This document shows positions 47,789 through 58,287 of a stretch of 64,000 bases of DNA, in pieces. The DNA lies in NCBI GenBank assembly GCA_947447955.1, contig CANFLS010000002.1, positions 135,072 through 199,071 on the forward strand, read 5' to 3'. The notes beneath the pieces were generated by a model, which worked only from the letters and a program-made list of their open reading frames with translations, had not been told where the DNA came from and did not search any database. Within the stretch, counting starts at the first letter, position 1. Each line of letters opens with the position of its first letter. This stretch comes from Flavobacteriales bacterium. Lineage in GTDB: Bacteria; Bacteroidota; Bacteroidia; NS11-12g; UBA955. The position numbers and the translations under genes were made by a program.

Positions 47789-50582
47789 TTGAAGATTCGT
47801 TAGAGGTTGAACTTTTAGGTTTGTTTTTGAATTTGTATACAACATTCAATAGAAAATACCGCTTGAATGCCGAATTGGTAGTTTCGAAAATTTGATTGCC
47901 CGACACATATCGAGAGTAGTTTATGTTTTGATTCAACAAGTCATTCACTTTTAAACTGAAAATAACTTCTCTTTCCTTTTTATACGTATAACTAATTTGA
48001 CCATTGACTAACTTATTGTTTGGAACATTATAAATGGAGGTTTGCTGCCTAAAGTTCGCTTCATAATCAACCGACAGGCTCCAACCATTGCTTTCGTCTT
48101 TGGTTTTTATTTTTTTATCAAATGTAGTTTTATTAAATGGTCCAAGATTGATTCCTGCCTCAACACTTTGAGTATAGTTTATATTGCTAAATGATTTGTT
48201 CAATTCACTGGTATTGCTATTTCGGGTGAAATTGTATTGAAAATCTATCATGAAAATCTCACCCAATTCGATATACGTGCTTGGTTGTATAGTCAAGGAT
48301 TGGCTCATGTTTTTTCCTAATAATTCATTTTGAATAATTTGACTTGATGACCGATTTATTCCTGCACTTAAACCAAATGAAATGGGTGTTCCAGAAATTC
48401 CCTTATTCAAATAAAGCCAACTATTTAGATTGTAATTCCCATTCCCCATTTCAGTAGATGACAATGTTCTTCCCAAACTATCAATGTTAGAAGTACTAAT
48501 GAAATTACTGGCATAATAATTAAAATTACCCGTTAACATGTACCAAGATTGTTTTAACATGTTTCCACCGTGATAACTCCATCCATAATTATGAGACAAC
48601 CCTTGACTCAATTTCGTATTACCCTTAGAAATATATAGTGGATTAGAATTGTTCAGAATCGGTTGTAGCATTGATGCCGTTGGCAAATTAACTTGCGCAT
48701 TGTAAAACAAATTAATGGAACCAGTTTTTGAATAATTCCAAACTACATTCACACTCGGCAACAATGCAGAATATGACTTATCAAGGTTTATTTGTCGTGT
48801 TTTTTCATCTTGAAGGATAGTTGATGTTTGAGGGCGAAGTCCGGCGCTTACATTCCATTTCTTGATATGCCATTGAACACCAAAGTTTCCACTCATTTTT
48901 GATTGTCCCAATAGATAATCATTCCCCAAAGAATCAATTTTCACAATACCTCCTGAAGAATTATATACATCCAGCAAATTCCATTGTTTTGATAGGTTAT
49001 AATCCATTCCAAAGGTTAAATCAAACGATTTATTTAATGGTTCCACATAATTTAATGTTGCACCAAATGTTTGACTCTTATTTGAATTTTGACGATTCTG
49101 ATTTAATAAAACCATGTCATATCCATTCAGTGTATTTCTGAACGCATTGATTGAATTTTGTCTATTGGCTCCGTCTCTATTCGAAGTTGATAAAGCCATA
49201 GTACCACTGAGTATTCTACCCTTTTTTGAGAAATTATGGGATATTCTCATATTAGTGTTAAATGTATAACTAAGCGATGAATCCAGTCCGTTTTTTCCTT
49301 GGTTATTCAATGTGTCCGTTTGATTCAGTGATGACAATCCCTTGTAAAGAGAATTTGACAATGATCCACCTACTGTTCCTTTTGCAGTAACCAAGAGCGA
49401 TGTAAATGAATCAATTTGATAATCCCAGTTTCCCGATATTTTCAATTGATTTTTATTGGAAGTATCATTCGTTTCTGATGTATTCCAAAATTCTTGGTTG
49501 GATAACAATTGAATTCTCTTTGACGTATTCCTATTAATCACACCCAAAGTTTTGTAAGAAGCATTCATATTCAACTTGTGTTTCCCCCATTTATTGGAGT
49601 AAATCATGCCCAATTCCTTTGATGAAGGTAACCCTTGGTTTGAACCTAATTCGTCATCAATACTATAGGTTGTTGTGGTACTTCCATCTCCGTTTATTGA
49701 AACGTTATTGCCAGTACCGTACTCACTTCTTTCATTCCAATTCATTCCAATATTTGCAGTGTTGCCACTTAGTCCGAATAAGCTAAACTTTCGTTTTGCC
49801 TTAAAAGAACTAAATAGTAATCGCTGTTCAGAAAATTTCAAATCTGTAGAACTTGCCAAACCAATTTTTCCAAAATATCCTTTTTTTGAATCTTCATTTA
49901 AACGGATATCTAATGTTTTGACTTTAGATGCAGTGTTATCACCTGTGCGTTTTGCCTCGTCGCTTTGAGCATCATAAACCTTTACTTCTTTAACATTTTT
50001 AGCATCTAAATTCCGGGTGGCAATGGTAGGGTCATCCCCAAAGAATTCTTCTCCATCAACCAAAACGCGTTGCACTTTCTTGCCTTGTGCGGTAATTTCA
50101 CCGTTTCTATTTACTTGTAAACCAGGTAACTTCTTAAGTAAATCTTCAACTGTGGCGTTTGCTTTGGTTTTAAAACTATCGGCTAAATAAATTAGGGTAT
50201 CCCCTTTTATTTTCATTTTACCCCTTTGGGCTTTCACAAAAACTGTTTCAATTAATTGCGACATTTGAATCATGTTCATGTTTCCCAAGTCTAATTGATT
50301 ATTTTGAATTTCAATATTATCAATATAATCGGCATAACCCGGAGACGTAGCCATAAGAATTACTTTCTTGAATGGCATATTTTTTAATTCAAAAGCACCA
50401 GATTTAGTGGTTCTTGCAAAGCCAATCAAAACGCTATCGGCAGAGTTTAATGCCATCACCGAAACATTTTCCAAATTCAAATTATTCGTCGAATCAATAA
50501 ATCGACCTGAAATGGAAAAATTTTGTGCCGTAAGAAAATTTGCAATAAAAATGCATATGTAAAAGAGTATTTTTCTTTTCAT
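47766..50582 (-). CDS. Outer-membrane beta-barrel / TonB-dependent receptor-like protein with N-terminal carboxypeptidase-regulatory-like domain
   Basis: FSISGRFIDSTNNLNLENVSVMAL; plug-like ATVEDLLKKLPGLQVNRNGEITAQGKKVQRVLVDGEEFFGDDP. Confidence 0.9.
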   Translation of the reverse strand: MKRKILFYICIFIANFLTAQNFSISGRFIDSTNNLNLENVSVMALNSADSVLIGFARTTKSGAFELKNMPFKKVILMATSPGYADYIDNIEIQNNQLDLGNMNMIQMSQLIETVFVKAQRGKMKIKGDTLIYLADSFKTKANATVEDLLKKLPGLQVNRNGEITAQGKKVQRVLVDGEEFFGDDPTIATRNLDAKNVKEVKVYDAQSDEAKRTGDNTASKVKTLDIRLNEDSKKGYFGKIGLASSTDLKFSEQRLLFSSFKAKRKFSLFGLSGNTANIGMNWNERSEYGTGNNVSINGDGSTTTTYSIDDELGSNQGLPSSKELGMIYSNKWGKHKLNMNASYKTLGVINRNTSKRIQLLSNQEFWNTSETNDTSNKNQLKISGNWDYQIDSFTSLLVTAKGTVGGSLSNSLYKGLSSLNQTDTLNNQGKNGLDSSLSYTFNTNMRISHNFSKKGRILSGTMALSTSNRDGANRQNSINAFRNTLNGYDMVLLNQNRQNSNKSQTFGATLNYVEPLNKSFDLTFGMDYNLSKQWNLLDVYNSSGGIVKIDSLGNDYLLGQSKMSGNFGVQWHIKKWNVSAGLRPQTSTILQDEKTRQINLDKSYSALLPSVNVVWNYSKTGSINLFYNAQVNLPTASMLQPILNNSNPLYISKGNTKLSQGLSHNYGWSYHGGNMLKQSWYMLTGNFNYYASNFISTSNIDSLGRTLSSTEMGNGNYNLNSWLYLNKGISGTPISFGLSAGINRSSSQIIQNELLGKNMSQSLTIQPSTYIELGEIFMIDFQYNFTRNSNTSELNKSFSNINYTQSVEAGINLGPFNKTTFDKKIKTKDESNGWSLSVDYEANFRQQTSIYNVPNNKLVNGQISYTYKKEREVIFSLKVNDLLNQNINYSRYVSGNQIFETTNSAFKRYFLLNVVYKFKNKPKSSTSNESSNEINLNK

Positions 50583-50624
50583 TAAAAAGTATAACGTTTA
50601 ATTAAGTTAAATGTTGCAAATGAA

Positions 50625-50648
50625 TAAAAAAGGCTCTTTCGAGCCTTC
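50625..50648 (-). terminator. Intrinsic terminator downstream of UXS gene
   Basis: AAGGCTC-GAAA-GAGCCTTTTTT on minus strand. Confidence 0.75.
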
Positions 50649-50651
50649 ATT

Positions 50652-51635
50652 TTAACCTTTAAATTCTCTATGGTGAGAATCTTCATATAATCTTTCCTTG
50701 GGAAGGGCCTTAAAATAATCCCAAGTAATTTTCAAGCCTTCAGCTCTTTCAACTTTTGGTTCCCAACCTAAAACTTCTTGAGCCTTCGTAATGTTTGGCT
50801 GACGTTGTTTTGGATCATCGGTTGGTAATGGATGATAAATCACCTTTTGGTCGGTTCCTGTTAATTTGATGATTTCCTCAGCAAACTGAGCAATGGTAAT
50901 TTCAGAAGGATTACCAATATTCACTGGATCAGCACAATCGCTTAACAACAACCTATAAATTCCCTCTACCAAATCATCTACATAACAAAAACTGCGTGTT
51001 TGACTACCATCGCCAAATACAGTTAAATCTTCACCACGTAATGCTTGTCCCATGAAAGCAGGCAAAACCCTACCATCATTTAGACGCATTCTTGGTCCAT
51101 AAGTATTAAAAATACGTATTATTCTGGTTTCCAATCCATGATAAGTATGGTAAGCCATGGTGATTGCTTCTTGGAAACGTTTTGCTTCATCATAAACACC
51201 ACGAGGACCAACAGGGTTTACATTTCCCCAATAATCTTCGGTTTGTGGATGAACCGTAGGATCTCCATAAACTTCACTTGTGCTAGCAACCAATATTCTC
51301 GCTTTTTTAGCCATTGCCAATCCTAAAAGATTGTGTGTACCTAAAGAACCAACTTTTAAAGTTTGAATTGGAATTTTAAGGTAATCAATAGGACTTGCAG
51401 GAGATGCAAAATGGAGTATATATTTTATTTCACCTGGAACATGAACAAATTTACTTACGTCGTGGTTGTAAAATTCGAACTGTTCTAAATGAAACAAATG
51501 TTCAATATTACGTAAATCACCCGTAATTAAATTATCCATACCAATTACATGGTAGCCTTCTTTGATAAATCTATCACAAAGATGACTTCCCAAGAAACCG
51601 GCAGCGCCAGTAATTAAAACTCTTTCTTTTTTCAT
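50652..51635 (-). CDS. UDP-glucuronate decarboxylase (UDP-xylose synthase-like SDR)
   Basis: [64 protein letters not shown]. Confidence 0.93.
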   Translation of the reverse strand: MKKERVLITGAAGFLGSHLCDRFIKEGYHVIGMDNLITGDLRNIEHLFHLEQFEFYNHDVSKFVHVPGEIKYILHFASPASPIDYLKIPIQTLKVGSLGTHNLLGLAMAKKARILVASTSEVYGDPTVHPQTEDYWGNVNPVGPRGVYDEAKRFQEAITMAYHTYHGLETRIIRIFNTYGPRMRLNDGRVLPAFMGQALRGEDLTVFGDGSQTRSFCYVDDLVEGIYRLLLSDCADPVNIGNPSEITIAQFAEEIIKLTGTDQKVIYHPLPTDDPKQRQPNITKAQEVLGWEPKVERAEGLKITWDYFKALPKERLYEDSHHREFKG

Positions 51636-52939
51636 TTAATATCTTGTCTTCCAATACTATAATAACTGAAGCCATGTTTTTTCACAACTTCAAGATCAAA
51701 TAGATTTCTACCGTCAAAGATAACCTTTTCAGCTAACTGAGCGCCAATTTTCTCAAAATCAGGCGTTCTAAATTCTGGCCATTCTGTTGCAATTACCAAG
51801 AAATCTGAACCGATTAAGGTTTCATAGCTCGATTCACAGTAGGTAACTTTATCTCCTATCAATTGCTTTACATTTTCCATGGCTTCAGGATCATAACATT
51901 TCACAGATGCCCCTCTTTCAATTAAGGCATCAATCATTTCCAAAGCAGGAGCTTCACGAATATCGTCGGTGTTTGGTTTGAATGCCAATCCCCACATTGC
52001 TACAGTTTTACCAGAAATACTTCCAAAATGTCCATCAATTTTAGGCAATAAGGCTTTTTTCTGATCTGCATTCACATCTTCTACAGCTTTCAATATTTTG
52101 AAATCGTAGTTCACTTGTGCGGCACTATGCACCAAAGCTTGTACATCTTTAGGAAAACAACTTCCCCCATAACCAATACCAGGAAATAAGAAGCGCTTGC
52201 CAATACGGTCATCGCTACCAACACCTTTTCTAACCATATCTACATCGGCACCCATCAATTCGCACAAACGTGCAATCTCATTCATGAATGAAATTTTGGT
52301 TGCCAAGAAGCTATTTGCTGCGTATTTGGTTAACTCAGCACTTTTACAATCCATATGCATAACAGGATTTCCTTGACGCACATAAGGTGCATACAATTCA
52401 TCCATTACGTCGAAGGCTCTTTGATTTGCAGCACCAATCACAACGCGATCTGGTTTCATGAAATCATCAACGGCTACACCTTCACGCAAAAATTCAGGGT
52501 TTGAAACAACGTCAAATGCACCTTTAAAGTTTGCAGCAATAGCAGCATGCACTTTATCAGCTGTACCTACAGGCACAGTGCTTTTGTCAACAATTACCTT
52601 GTAGTCGGTCATTATTTTACCCAAATGATCGGCAACACCCAAAACATAGCGCAAATCAGCAGAGCCATCTTCACCCGGAGGGGTTGGCAATGCTAAAAAG
52701 ATTACTACACTATCTTTGATTGCTTCTTCTAAGTTGGTAGTGAATTTCAATCTACCTTCTTTTAAGTTGCGTTTGAAAAGGATTTCTAAACCTGGTTCAA
52801 AAATTGTAATTTGACCATTGCTCAAACGATCAACTTTACTTTGATCAATATCTACGCAAATTACATCGTTACCCGTTTCAGCGAAACATGTTCCACTTAC
52901 CAAACCTACGTAACCAGTACCAACTACAGCTATTTTCAT
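51632..52939 (-). CDS. UDP-glucose 6-dehydrogenase
   Basis: [55 protein letters not shown]. Confidence 0.95.
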   Translation of the reverse strand: MKIAVVGTGYVGLVSGTCFAETGNDVICVDIDQSKVDRLSNGQITIFEPGLEILFKRNLKEGRLKFTTNLEEAIKDSVVIFLALPTPPGEDGSADLRYVLGVADHLGKIMTDYKVIVDKSTVPVGTADKVHAAIAANFKGAFDVVSNPEFLREGVAVDDFMKPDRVVIGAANQRAFDVMDELYAPYVRQGNPVMHMDCKSAELTKYAANSFLATKISFMNEIARLCELMGADVDMVRKGVGSDDRIGKRFLFPGIGYGGSCFPKDVQALVHSAAQVNYDFKILKAVEDVNADQKKALLPKIDGHFGSISGKTVAMWGLAFKPNTDDIREAPALEMIDALIERGASVKCYDPEAMENVKQLIGDKVTYCESSYETLIGSDFLVIATEWPEFRTPDFEKIGAQLAEKVIFDGRNLFDLEVVKKHGFSYYSIGRQDIK

Positions 52940-52946
52940 GTTATTC

Positions 52947-54071
52947 TTATTTATTTTTATAAAATTGTAAAATTGTATTTATTATATATTCTTGATTTTC
53001 AATGGATAATTCCGGACAAATTGGCAAACTCAAAACACGGTCACACATCTTTTCTGATATTGGTAAACTCACATTTTGAAAATAAGCCTGTTGCTTATGC
53101 AACGGAATGGGATAATAAATCATTGAAGGAATGCCATTATTATTCAAAAATTCTTTCAGCGAATCTCTATCCTCTTTCGACTTTAACGTAAGGGTATATT
53201 GATTAAACACATGTGTTGAATTCATTTCTTTTTGAGGGACATGAAACCAATCAACTGAATCAAAACTTTGGTTATACCTATGAGCCGCTGCTTGTCTTGC
53301 GCTTGTAAAAGATTTCAAATGAGGCAATTTAACACCAAGTATGGCAGCTTGTATCGTGTCTAACCTTGAATTAATTCCAATAACTTGATGTTTGTATTTT
53401 TCACCTTGGCCGTGGTTTGCAATCATGCGAATCTTCATTGCCAAATCGTCATCATTTGTGAATACTGCCCCGCCATCGCCAAAGCAACCCAAATTTTTTG
53501 AAGGAAAGAAAGATGTCGTTCCAATGTGACCCAATGTCCCTCCAAATCCAGAAATAGAAGGAGAACAATACTCAGAACCAATGGCTTGTGCATTGTCTTC
53601 TATTACGTATAGATTATGCTTTTTTGCTATGTCTAAAATAACTTCCATGTTTGCCACTTGACCAAACAAGTGAACTGGAGCTATTGCCTTTGTGTTGGCG
53701 GTAATCGCTTGTTCAATTAGACTTTCATCAATCAGAAAAGAACTTTCATTAATATCAACAAAAATTGGTTTTAATTTTAGAAGATAAATAACTTCCGCCA
53801 AAGCAGCATATGAAAAAGAAGGGGTGATGATTTCAGATCCTTCTGGTAAATTTAGAGCCATAAATGCCAATTGTAAGGCATCAGTTCCGTTGGCGCAAGA
53901 GATTACATGCTTTACATTTAAAAGCTGTGCCAAATTATATTCAAAGTTCTTTACTTGCGAACCTTGAATATATGCAGCGGACTCCATTACCTCGATTACA
54001 GCTTTATCAATATCACTTTTTAAGCGATGATATTGAGCTTGTAAGTTTACCAATGGAATAGTATGCGGCAT
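52947..54071 (-). CDS. DegT/DnrJ/EryC1/StrS family aminotransferase
   Basis: CANGTDALQLAFMAL, VHLFGQVANM, IEDNAQAIGSEY, FFPSKNLGCFGDGGAVFTND. Confidence 0.95.
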   Translation of the reverse strand: MPHTIPLVNLQAQYHRLKSDIDKAVIEVMESAAYIQGSQVKNFEYNLAQLLNVKHVISCANGTDALQLAFMALNLPEGSEIITPSFSYAALAEVIYLLKLKPIFVDINESSFLIDESLIEQAITANTKAIAPVHLFGQVANMEVILDIAKKHNLYVIEDNAQAIGSEYCSPSISGFGGTLGHIGTTSFFPSKNLGCFGDGGAVFTNDDDLAMKIRMIANHGQGEKYKHQVIGINSRLDTIQAAILGVKLPHLKSFTSARQAAAHRYNQSFDSVDWFHVPQKEMNSTHVFNQYTLTLKSKEDRDSLKEFLNNNGIPSMIYYPIPLHKQQAYFQNVSLPISEKMCDRVLSLPICPELSIENQEYIINTILQFYKNK

Positions 54072-54107
54072 AAATGTCGCAAAAATACAATTAATTACAA
54101 GGAAATC

Positions 54108-54878
54108 TTATAAATTCTTTGCGCGTTGACGATTTACTTCGTAAACGAAAATTCCAGAAGCAACCGACACGTTTAATGATTCAACTCCATTGGGTGATAA
54201 TGGAATTTTCAGGAGTTGATCACACAATTTGGCAACATCCAAACTGATACCCGTTTCTTCACTTCCCATAACAATGGCAACTGGTCCTTCAATGGTGGAA
54301 GTAAATAAATTACTAGAGGCACCTTTCTCAGAAGCCCCAACAATAGATAATCCACTGTTTTTCAACAACTTAACAGTCCCATACATTGAGTTTGTACGAC
54401 AAACTGGAATTTTGAACAATGCACCAGCTGAGGTTTTAATGGCGTCAGGATTGATGGCAGCACCACCTTTTTCAGGAACTACAATTGCATGAACTCCTGC
54501 GCAAGAAGCAGATCTTGCAATGGCACCAAAATTACGAACGTCGGTAACCCCATCCAATATCAAAACGAATGGCTCCTCACCTTTTTCATAAGTATCGGCA
54601 ATTACATCCTCCAGTTTTGCAAAATCCACAGCAGAAATTGCAACAACAATTCCCTGGTGATTTCCCCGAACTAGGGTATTTAATTTTTGAATAGGAACTT
54701 GCTTCCAAATGATATTTCTATCTCGAAGCATTTTTAAAATATCTAATAATTGGCCTTGAAGAACTCCTTCTTGTATCCAAACTTTGTCGATAGTTTTGCC
54801 TGATTCTAAGGCCTCAATTACGGGATGAACTCCGTAAACAAATGAATCTCTTTTCTGTAATGGATCTTTTCTGAACAT
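54108..54878 (-). CDS. rlmB: 23S rRNA (guanosine-2'-O-)-methyltransferase RlmB / TrmH family
   Basis: VYGVHPVIEALESGKTIDKVWI, DGVTDVRNFGAIARSA, IVMGSEETGISLDVAKLCDQLLKIPL; ATG 54878. Confidence 0.92.
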   Translation of the reverse strand: MFRKDPLQKRDSFVYGVHPVIEALESGKTIDKVWIQEGVLQGQLLDILKMLRDRNIIWKQVPIQKLNTLVRGNHQGIVVAISAVDFAKLEDVIADTYEKGEEPFVLILDGVTDVRNFGAIARSASCAGVHAIVVPEKGGAAINPDAIKTSAGALFKIPVCRTNSMYGTVKLLKNSGLSIVGASEKGASSNLFTSTIEGPVAIVMGSEETGISLDVAKLCDQLLKIPLSPNGVESLNVSVASGIFVYEVNRQRAKNL

Positions 54879-54905
54879 AAAAAAGTCCCGCCTTTCGGCG
54901 GGACA
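54879..54905 (-). terminator. Intrinsic terminator of the DUF2723 gene
   Basis: GTCCCGCC-GAAA-GGCGGGAC then TTTTTT on minus strand. Confidence 0.88.
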
Positions 54906-54917
54906 AAATATCATTAA

Positions 54918-57900
54918 TTAAAATAAACCTGCAGACTCGCGTTTGTATTCCGCAGCCCAAGCCATTTTGTTTTTACTTGTTGCAAATTCAACTGCCCTGT
55001 TGATGAAATATTGACTATTGCTCAACTCTCTTTCAAACACACCATTTCCTTCTTGTCCCTCAGCCAATTTTTTGAAGAATTTAGCAAACTGTATGTTTTC
55101 TTTTACGCTTGCATCCAAAACCTCTTTGGCTTTTTTCTCATCGCCTAATTGTAACAATGCAATACCGTATTCAGTTCTGTATTCTCTGCGCAATGGCATT
55201 ACTGATTCAGGAATTTCGGTTAAAATATGATTTAACACTTTAACACCTCTTGTTTTATAATTAGGAATTGAATCTTTAAATGCTTCATAATAGGCAATTG
55301 CATTTGCATAACCTCTTAATGGTGAAGGTACTTGCGCCATTGGAACTTGAACATCTTTACCACCAGCAGTCATTACTGAATATCCATTTTTAATGTCTTT
55401 GCCAATTTGCTCTAATCCGTTAATTCTTTCGATATAGAAATTAGCCAACAACAAAGACATTTGTTGTAAATCATTTGGAACATAAGCTGCTTTGTCATCC
55501 AAGAAGAAGTTTTTCTTTTCCTTCATGTTGTAATATTTGAAGCGATTAGTCAAATTATTATACAATTTAAACTCTTGAATGCGTATTGGTTGTCCACGGT
55601 CAGAACCACCTTTAATTGGTACGAAACGATAAACCAATCCTTCCAATTGCAAATAGTTATTCAAGAACGCAAAATCATACCCAGAAACAGAAGTGAAATA
55701 AATTGGTCTCTTCCATCCTTCTTTTGCAACTGTTGCTATTAAGTCGTACATAACCAAATCACCTTTTGATAAACGACCACTGGTAATATCAACTGAAATT
55801 GTATCTTCAATTAAGTTAGCTTCACTAGGTGCAACTACACCCGCAGCAAGAACTGCAGCTTTGTCAACCTTAATGAAGAATTTGTTGCCATTCCATTCAA
55901 TACCTTTGGTTTCTCCACCATTTCTCTTTTTCGCATCTTGCATTTCTTTGATGATCTGAGAAAGTTCGCGACGCTGAGGATAAGCAGCAGCATTGATGGT
56001 AATTCCATAAGGTGATTCAAACGCACCCGTTTGCAAATCTTCCTTCGCCCATGATAAAGGCAATGGAGTAGATTTATAAACAGTATCTTTTAAAATCATA
56101 CTATACCAATCTGTAGGTAATAAAGATTGGTTGATAATTCTCACATCTGTTCTAATGCCTTCAACGTTTTGTGCATACCACAAAGGATAAGTATCGTTAT
56201 CGCCGTTACAGAATAATACCGCATTCGGCTCTAATGGCTCTAAGAAGTTTTTAGCCATATCTATACCGATATAACGTCCAGAACGATCATGATCATCCCA
56301 GTTTTGATAACCCATATTTATTGGCACCAAAACGATACTCAAAGCGGCAGCCCCAATTGCAGAAGCTCCTTTTAAGTATTTTTTGAGAATTTCTGCTAAA
56401 GAAATTACGCCTAAACCAATCCAAATACAGAATATTTGGAAAGAACCTACAACCGCATAATCACGTTCGCGGGGTTCTGAAGGAGGTTGGTTCGTATAAA
56501 CAATAATCAATAAACCTGTAAACACGAACATGGTCATGATTAACCAAAAATCACGTTTCTTTTTGCCGTATTGCAAAACCAAACCCAAAATACCTAAAAT
56601 CAAAGGCAGGAAGAAAAATGCATTTTTAGCTTTCTGATTTTGATAGTACTCTGGCAAGTCTTTCATAGGACCCACATTTAGGTTATCAATAAATGGAATA
56701 CCCGAATACCAATTTCCATCAACTTTACTATTTCCAGAAACGGCTTGTTGGTCATTCAAACGGCCAATAAAGTTCCATGCAAAATAACGCATGTACATAT
56801 ACCGGATTTGATGGGTGAAGAAGTATTTCAAGTTATTGCCAAATGTAGGACTTTCATATTCCAAGGCCTGCAATTCTTGCTTGTCTTGTTCGGTCAATGC
56901 CTTGCCTGAATTTTGAAGTTCATCTATCCTGTTTTGAACATCGTCCATGCCGCTGTTGGTTCTGTAACCTCTGGCATGACGCTGTTCCATACTTCCCATT
57001 CGAGGGAAAATGGTATTGTAGTTTTCTGCTCTACCATCTCCATCCATATCGTATGGCTCAAACAAAGTTTCGATGTTTTCATCTCCTTCTTCATAACGGT
57101 CTTTTGCTTTGAAAAACCTTCTGCCTTTGTCTTTTTGACCTGTAGCTGGAGCATTAAAGTACGGACCATATAAAAGAGGACGATCACCATATTGTTCACG
57201 GGTAATATAACCGTAGAATTTAAATGGATCTTCAGGATTATTCATGTCAATAGCTGGATTAGCCATACTGCGAATAATTACCATTGCATAAGAAGAATAA
57301 CCGAAAATTACGAAGCCCATTGTCAAGAAAATCACATTCCAATTGTGACTTCCTTTTTTGTGTGACCAAACTAACAAATAAATAATTGCAGCAAAAACCA
57401 AAGCAATTGCGAATATTGATCCACTGTAGAAAGGCATGCTAAATCCATTCACGAACAATTTGTCCATGTTTGCCAATAACCAAGGAATACCTGGATAAAT
57501 TATTTTCATTACAAAACCCAAAGCCACTGCACTTCCAATAAGTGCCATGAAGATTCCTTTCGGTGAAACCGTATATTTTTTGAAATAATATGCCAAACAA
57601 ACAGTTGGAATTACAAGTAAGTTCAACATATGCGTTCCCAATGCAAGACCAATTAAGAAACCGATAAATACAATCCAACGATCTACACCTTCAGATTCTT
57701 CGCTTTTGTACCATCTTAATAATGCCCAGAAAGTCAATGAAGTAAAGAATGATGACATTGCATATACCTCCGCTTCAACTGCGCTAAACCAAAAAGAATC
57801 AAGGAATGTGTTGGTTAATGCCGCAACAATACCCGCTGAAAATATCAAGGTATTTCTTTGTGCATTTTCAGGAGAAACCAATTTCTCAGCAAACATTACT

Positions 57901-58190
57901 GTAATCCAATAAGTAAACATTACACAACCTGCTGAAGAAACAGCAGAAAGCATGTTTACCCAAAATCCTACTTGATCTGGAGATTTTGCCATCAAGGCAA
58001 ACAATCTACCAATCATCAAAAACAAAGGTGCCCCAGGAGGGTGAACTACTTGAAGTTTGTATGCTGCGGAAGCAAATTCACCACAATCCCACAAACTTAC
58101 AGAAGGCTCTAAAGTTAGTGTGTAAACTACCAAAGCAATGGCAAACATGAGCCATCCTATGATTACATTTAAGCGAGAAAATGAATTCAT
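54918..58190 (-). CDS. DUF2723 polytopic membrane protein (GT-C-like / protein O-mannosyltransferase-like)
   Basis: LEPSVSLWDCGEFASAAYKLQVVHPPGAPLFLMIGRLFA; multiple TM; large C-terminal domain. Confidence 0.88.
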   Translation of the reverse strand: MNSFSRLNVIIGWLMFAIALVVYTLTLEPSVSLWDCGEFASAAYKLQVVHPPGAPLFLMIGRLFALMAKSPDQVGFWVNMLSAVSSAGCVMFTYWITVMFAEKLVSPENAQRNTLIFSAGIVAALTNTFLDSFWFSAVEAEVYAMSSFFTSLTFWALLRWYKSEESEGVDRWIVFIGFLIGLALGTHMLNLLVIPTVCLAYYFKKYTVSPKGIFMALIGSAVALGFVMKIIYPGIPWLLANMDKLFVNGFSMPFYSGSIFAIALVFAAIIYLLVWSHKKGSHNWNVIFLTMGFVIFGYSSYAMVIIRSMANPAIDMNNPEDPFKFYGYITREQYGDRPLLYGPYFNAPATGQKDKGRRFFKAKDRYEEGDENIETLFEPYDMDGDGRAENYNTIFPRMGSMEQRHARGYRTNSGMDDVQNRIDELQNSGKALTEQDKQELQALEYESPTFGNNLKYFFTHQIRYMYMRYFAWNFIGRLNDQQAVSGNSKVDGNWYSGIPFIDNLNVGPMKDLPEYYQNQKAKNAFFFLPLILGILGLVLQYGKKKRDFWLIMTMFVFTGLLIIVYTNQPPSEPRERDYAVVGSFQIFCIWIGLGVISLAEILKKYLKGASAIGAAALSIVLVPINMGYQNWDDHDRSGRYIGIDMAKNFLEPLEPNAVLFCNGDNDTYPLWYAQNVEGIRTDVRIINQSLLPTDWYSMILKDTVYKSTPLPLSWAKEDLQTGAFESPYGITINAAAYPQRRELSQIIKEMQDAKKRNGGETKGIEWNGNKFFIKVDKAAVLAAGVVAPSEANLIEDTISVDITSGRLSKGDLVMYDLIATVAKEGWKRPIYFTSVSGYDFAFLNNYLQLEGLVYRFVPIKGGSDRGQPIRIQEFKLYNNLTNRFKYYNMKEKKNFFLDDKAAYVPNDLQQMSLLLANFYIERINGLEQIGKDIKNGYSVMTAGGKDVQVPMAQVPSPLRGYANAIAYYEAFKDSIPNYKTRGVKVLNHILTEIPESVMPLRREYRTEYGIALLQLGDEKKAKEVLDASVKENIQFAKFFKKLAEGQEGNGVFERELSNSQYFINRAVEFATSKNKMAWAAEYKRESAGLF

Positions 58191-58287
58191 CGTATATTAT
58201 TTTTTTCGTTAATTGATTATTTAAAAGGCGAAAATAAGGATTCCAATTGCCAAAAGGAAACGTTTTCTATAAATATGTGTTTTAAGA

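Noticed and set aside
52811-53191. 126-aa ORF spanning antisense to ugd and DegT genes
   Set aside because: Overlaps two strongly supported minus-strand genes; composition looks like antisense noise.
50652-54071. UXS/UGD/DegT block considered as a novel polysaccharide locus
   Set aside because: Standard nucleotide-sugar genes; no glycosyltransferases, Wzx or polymerase alongside.
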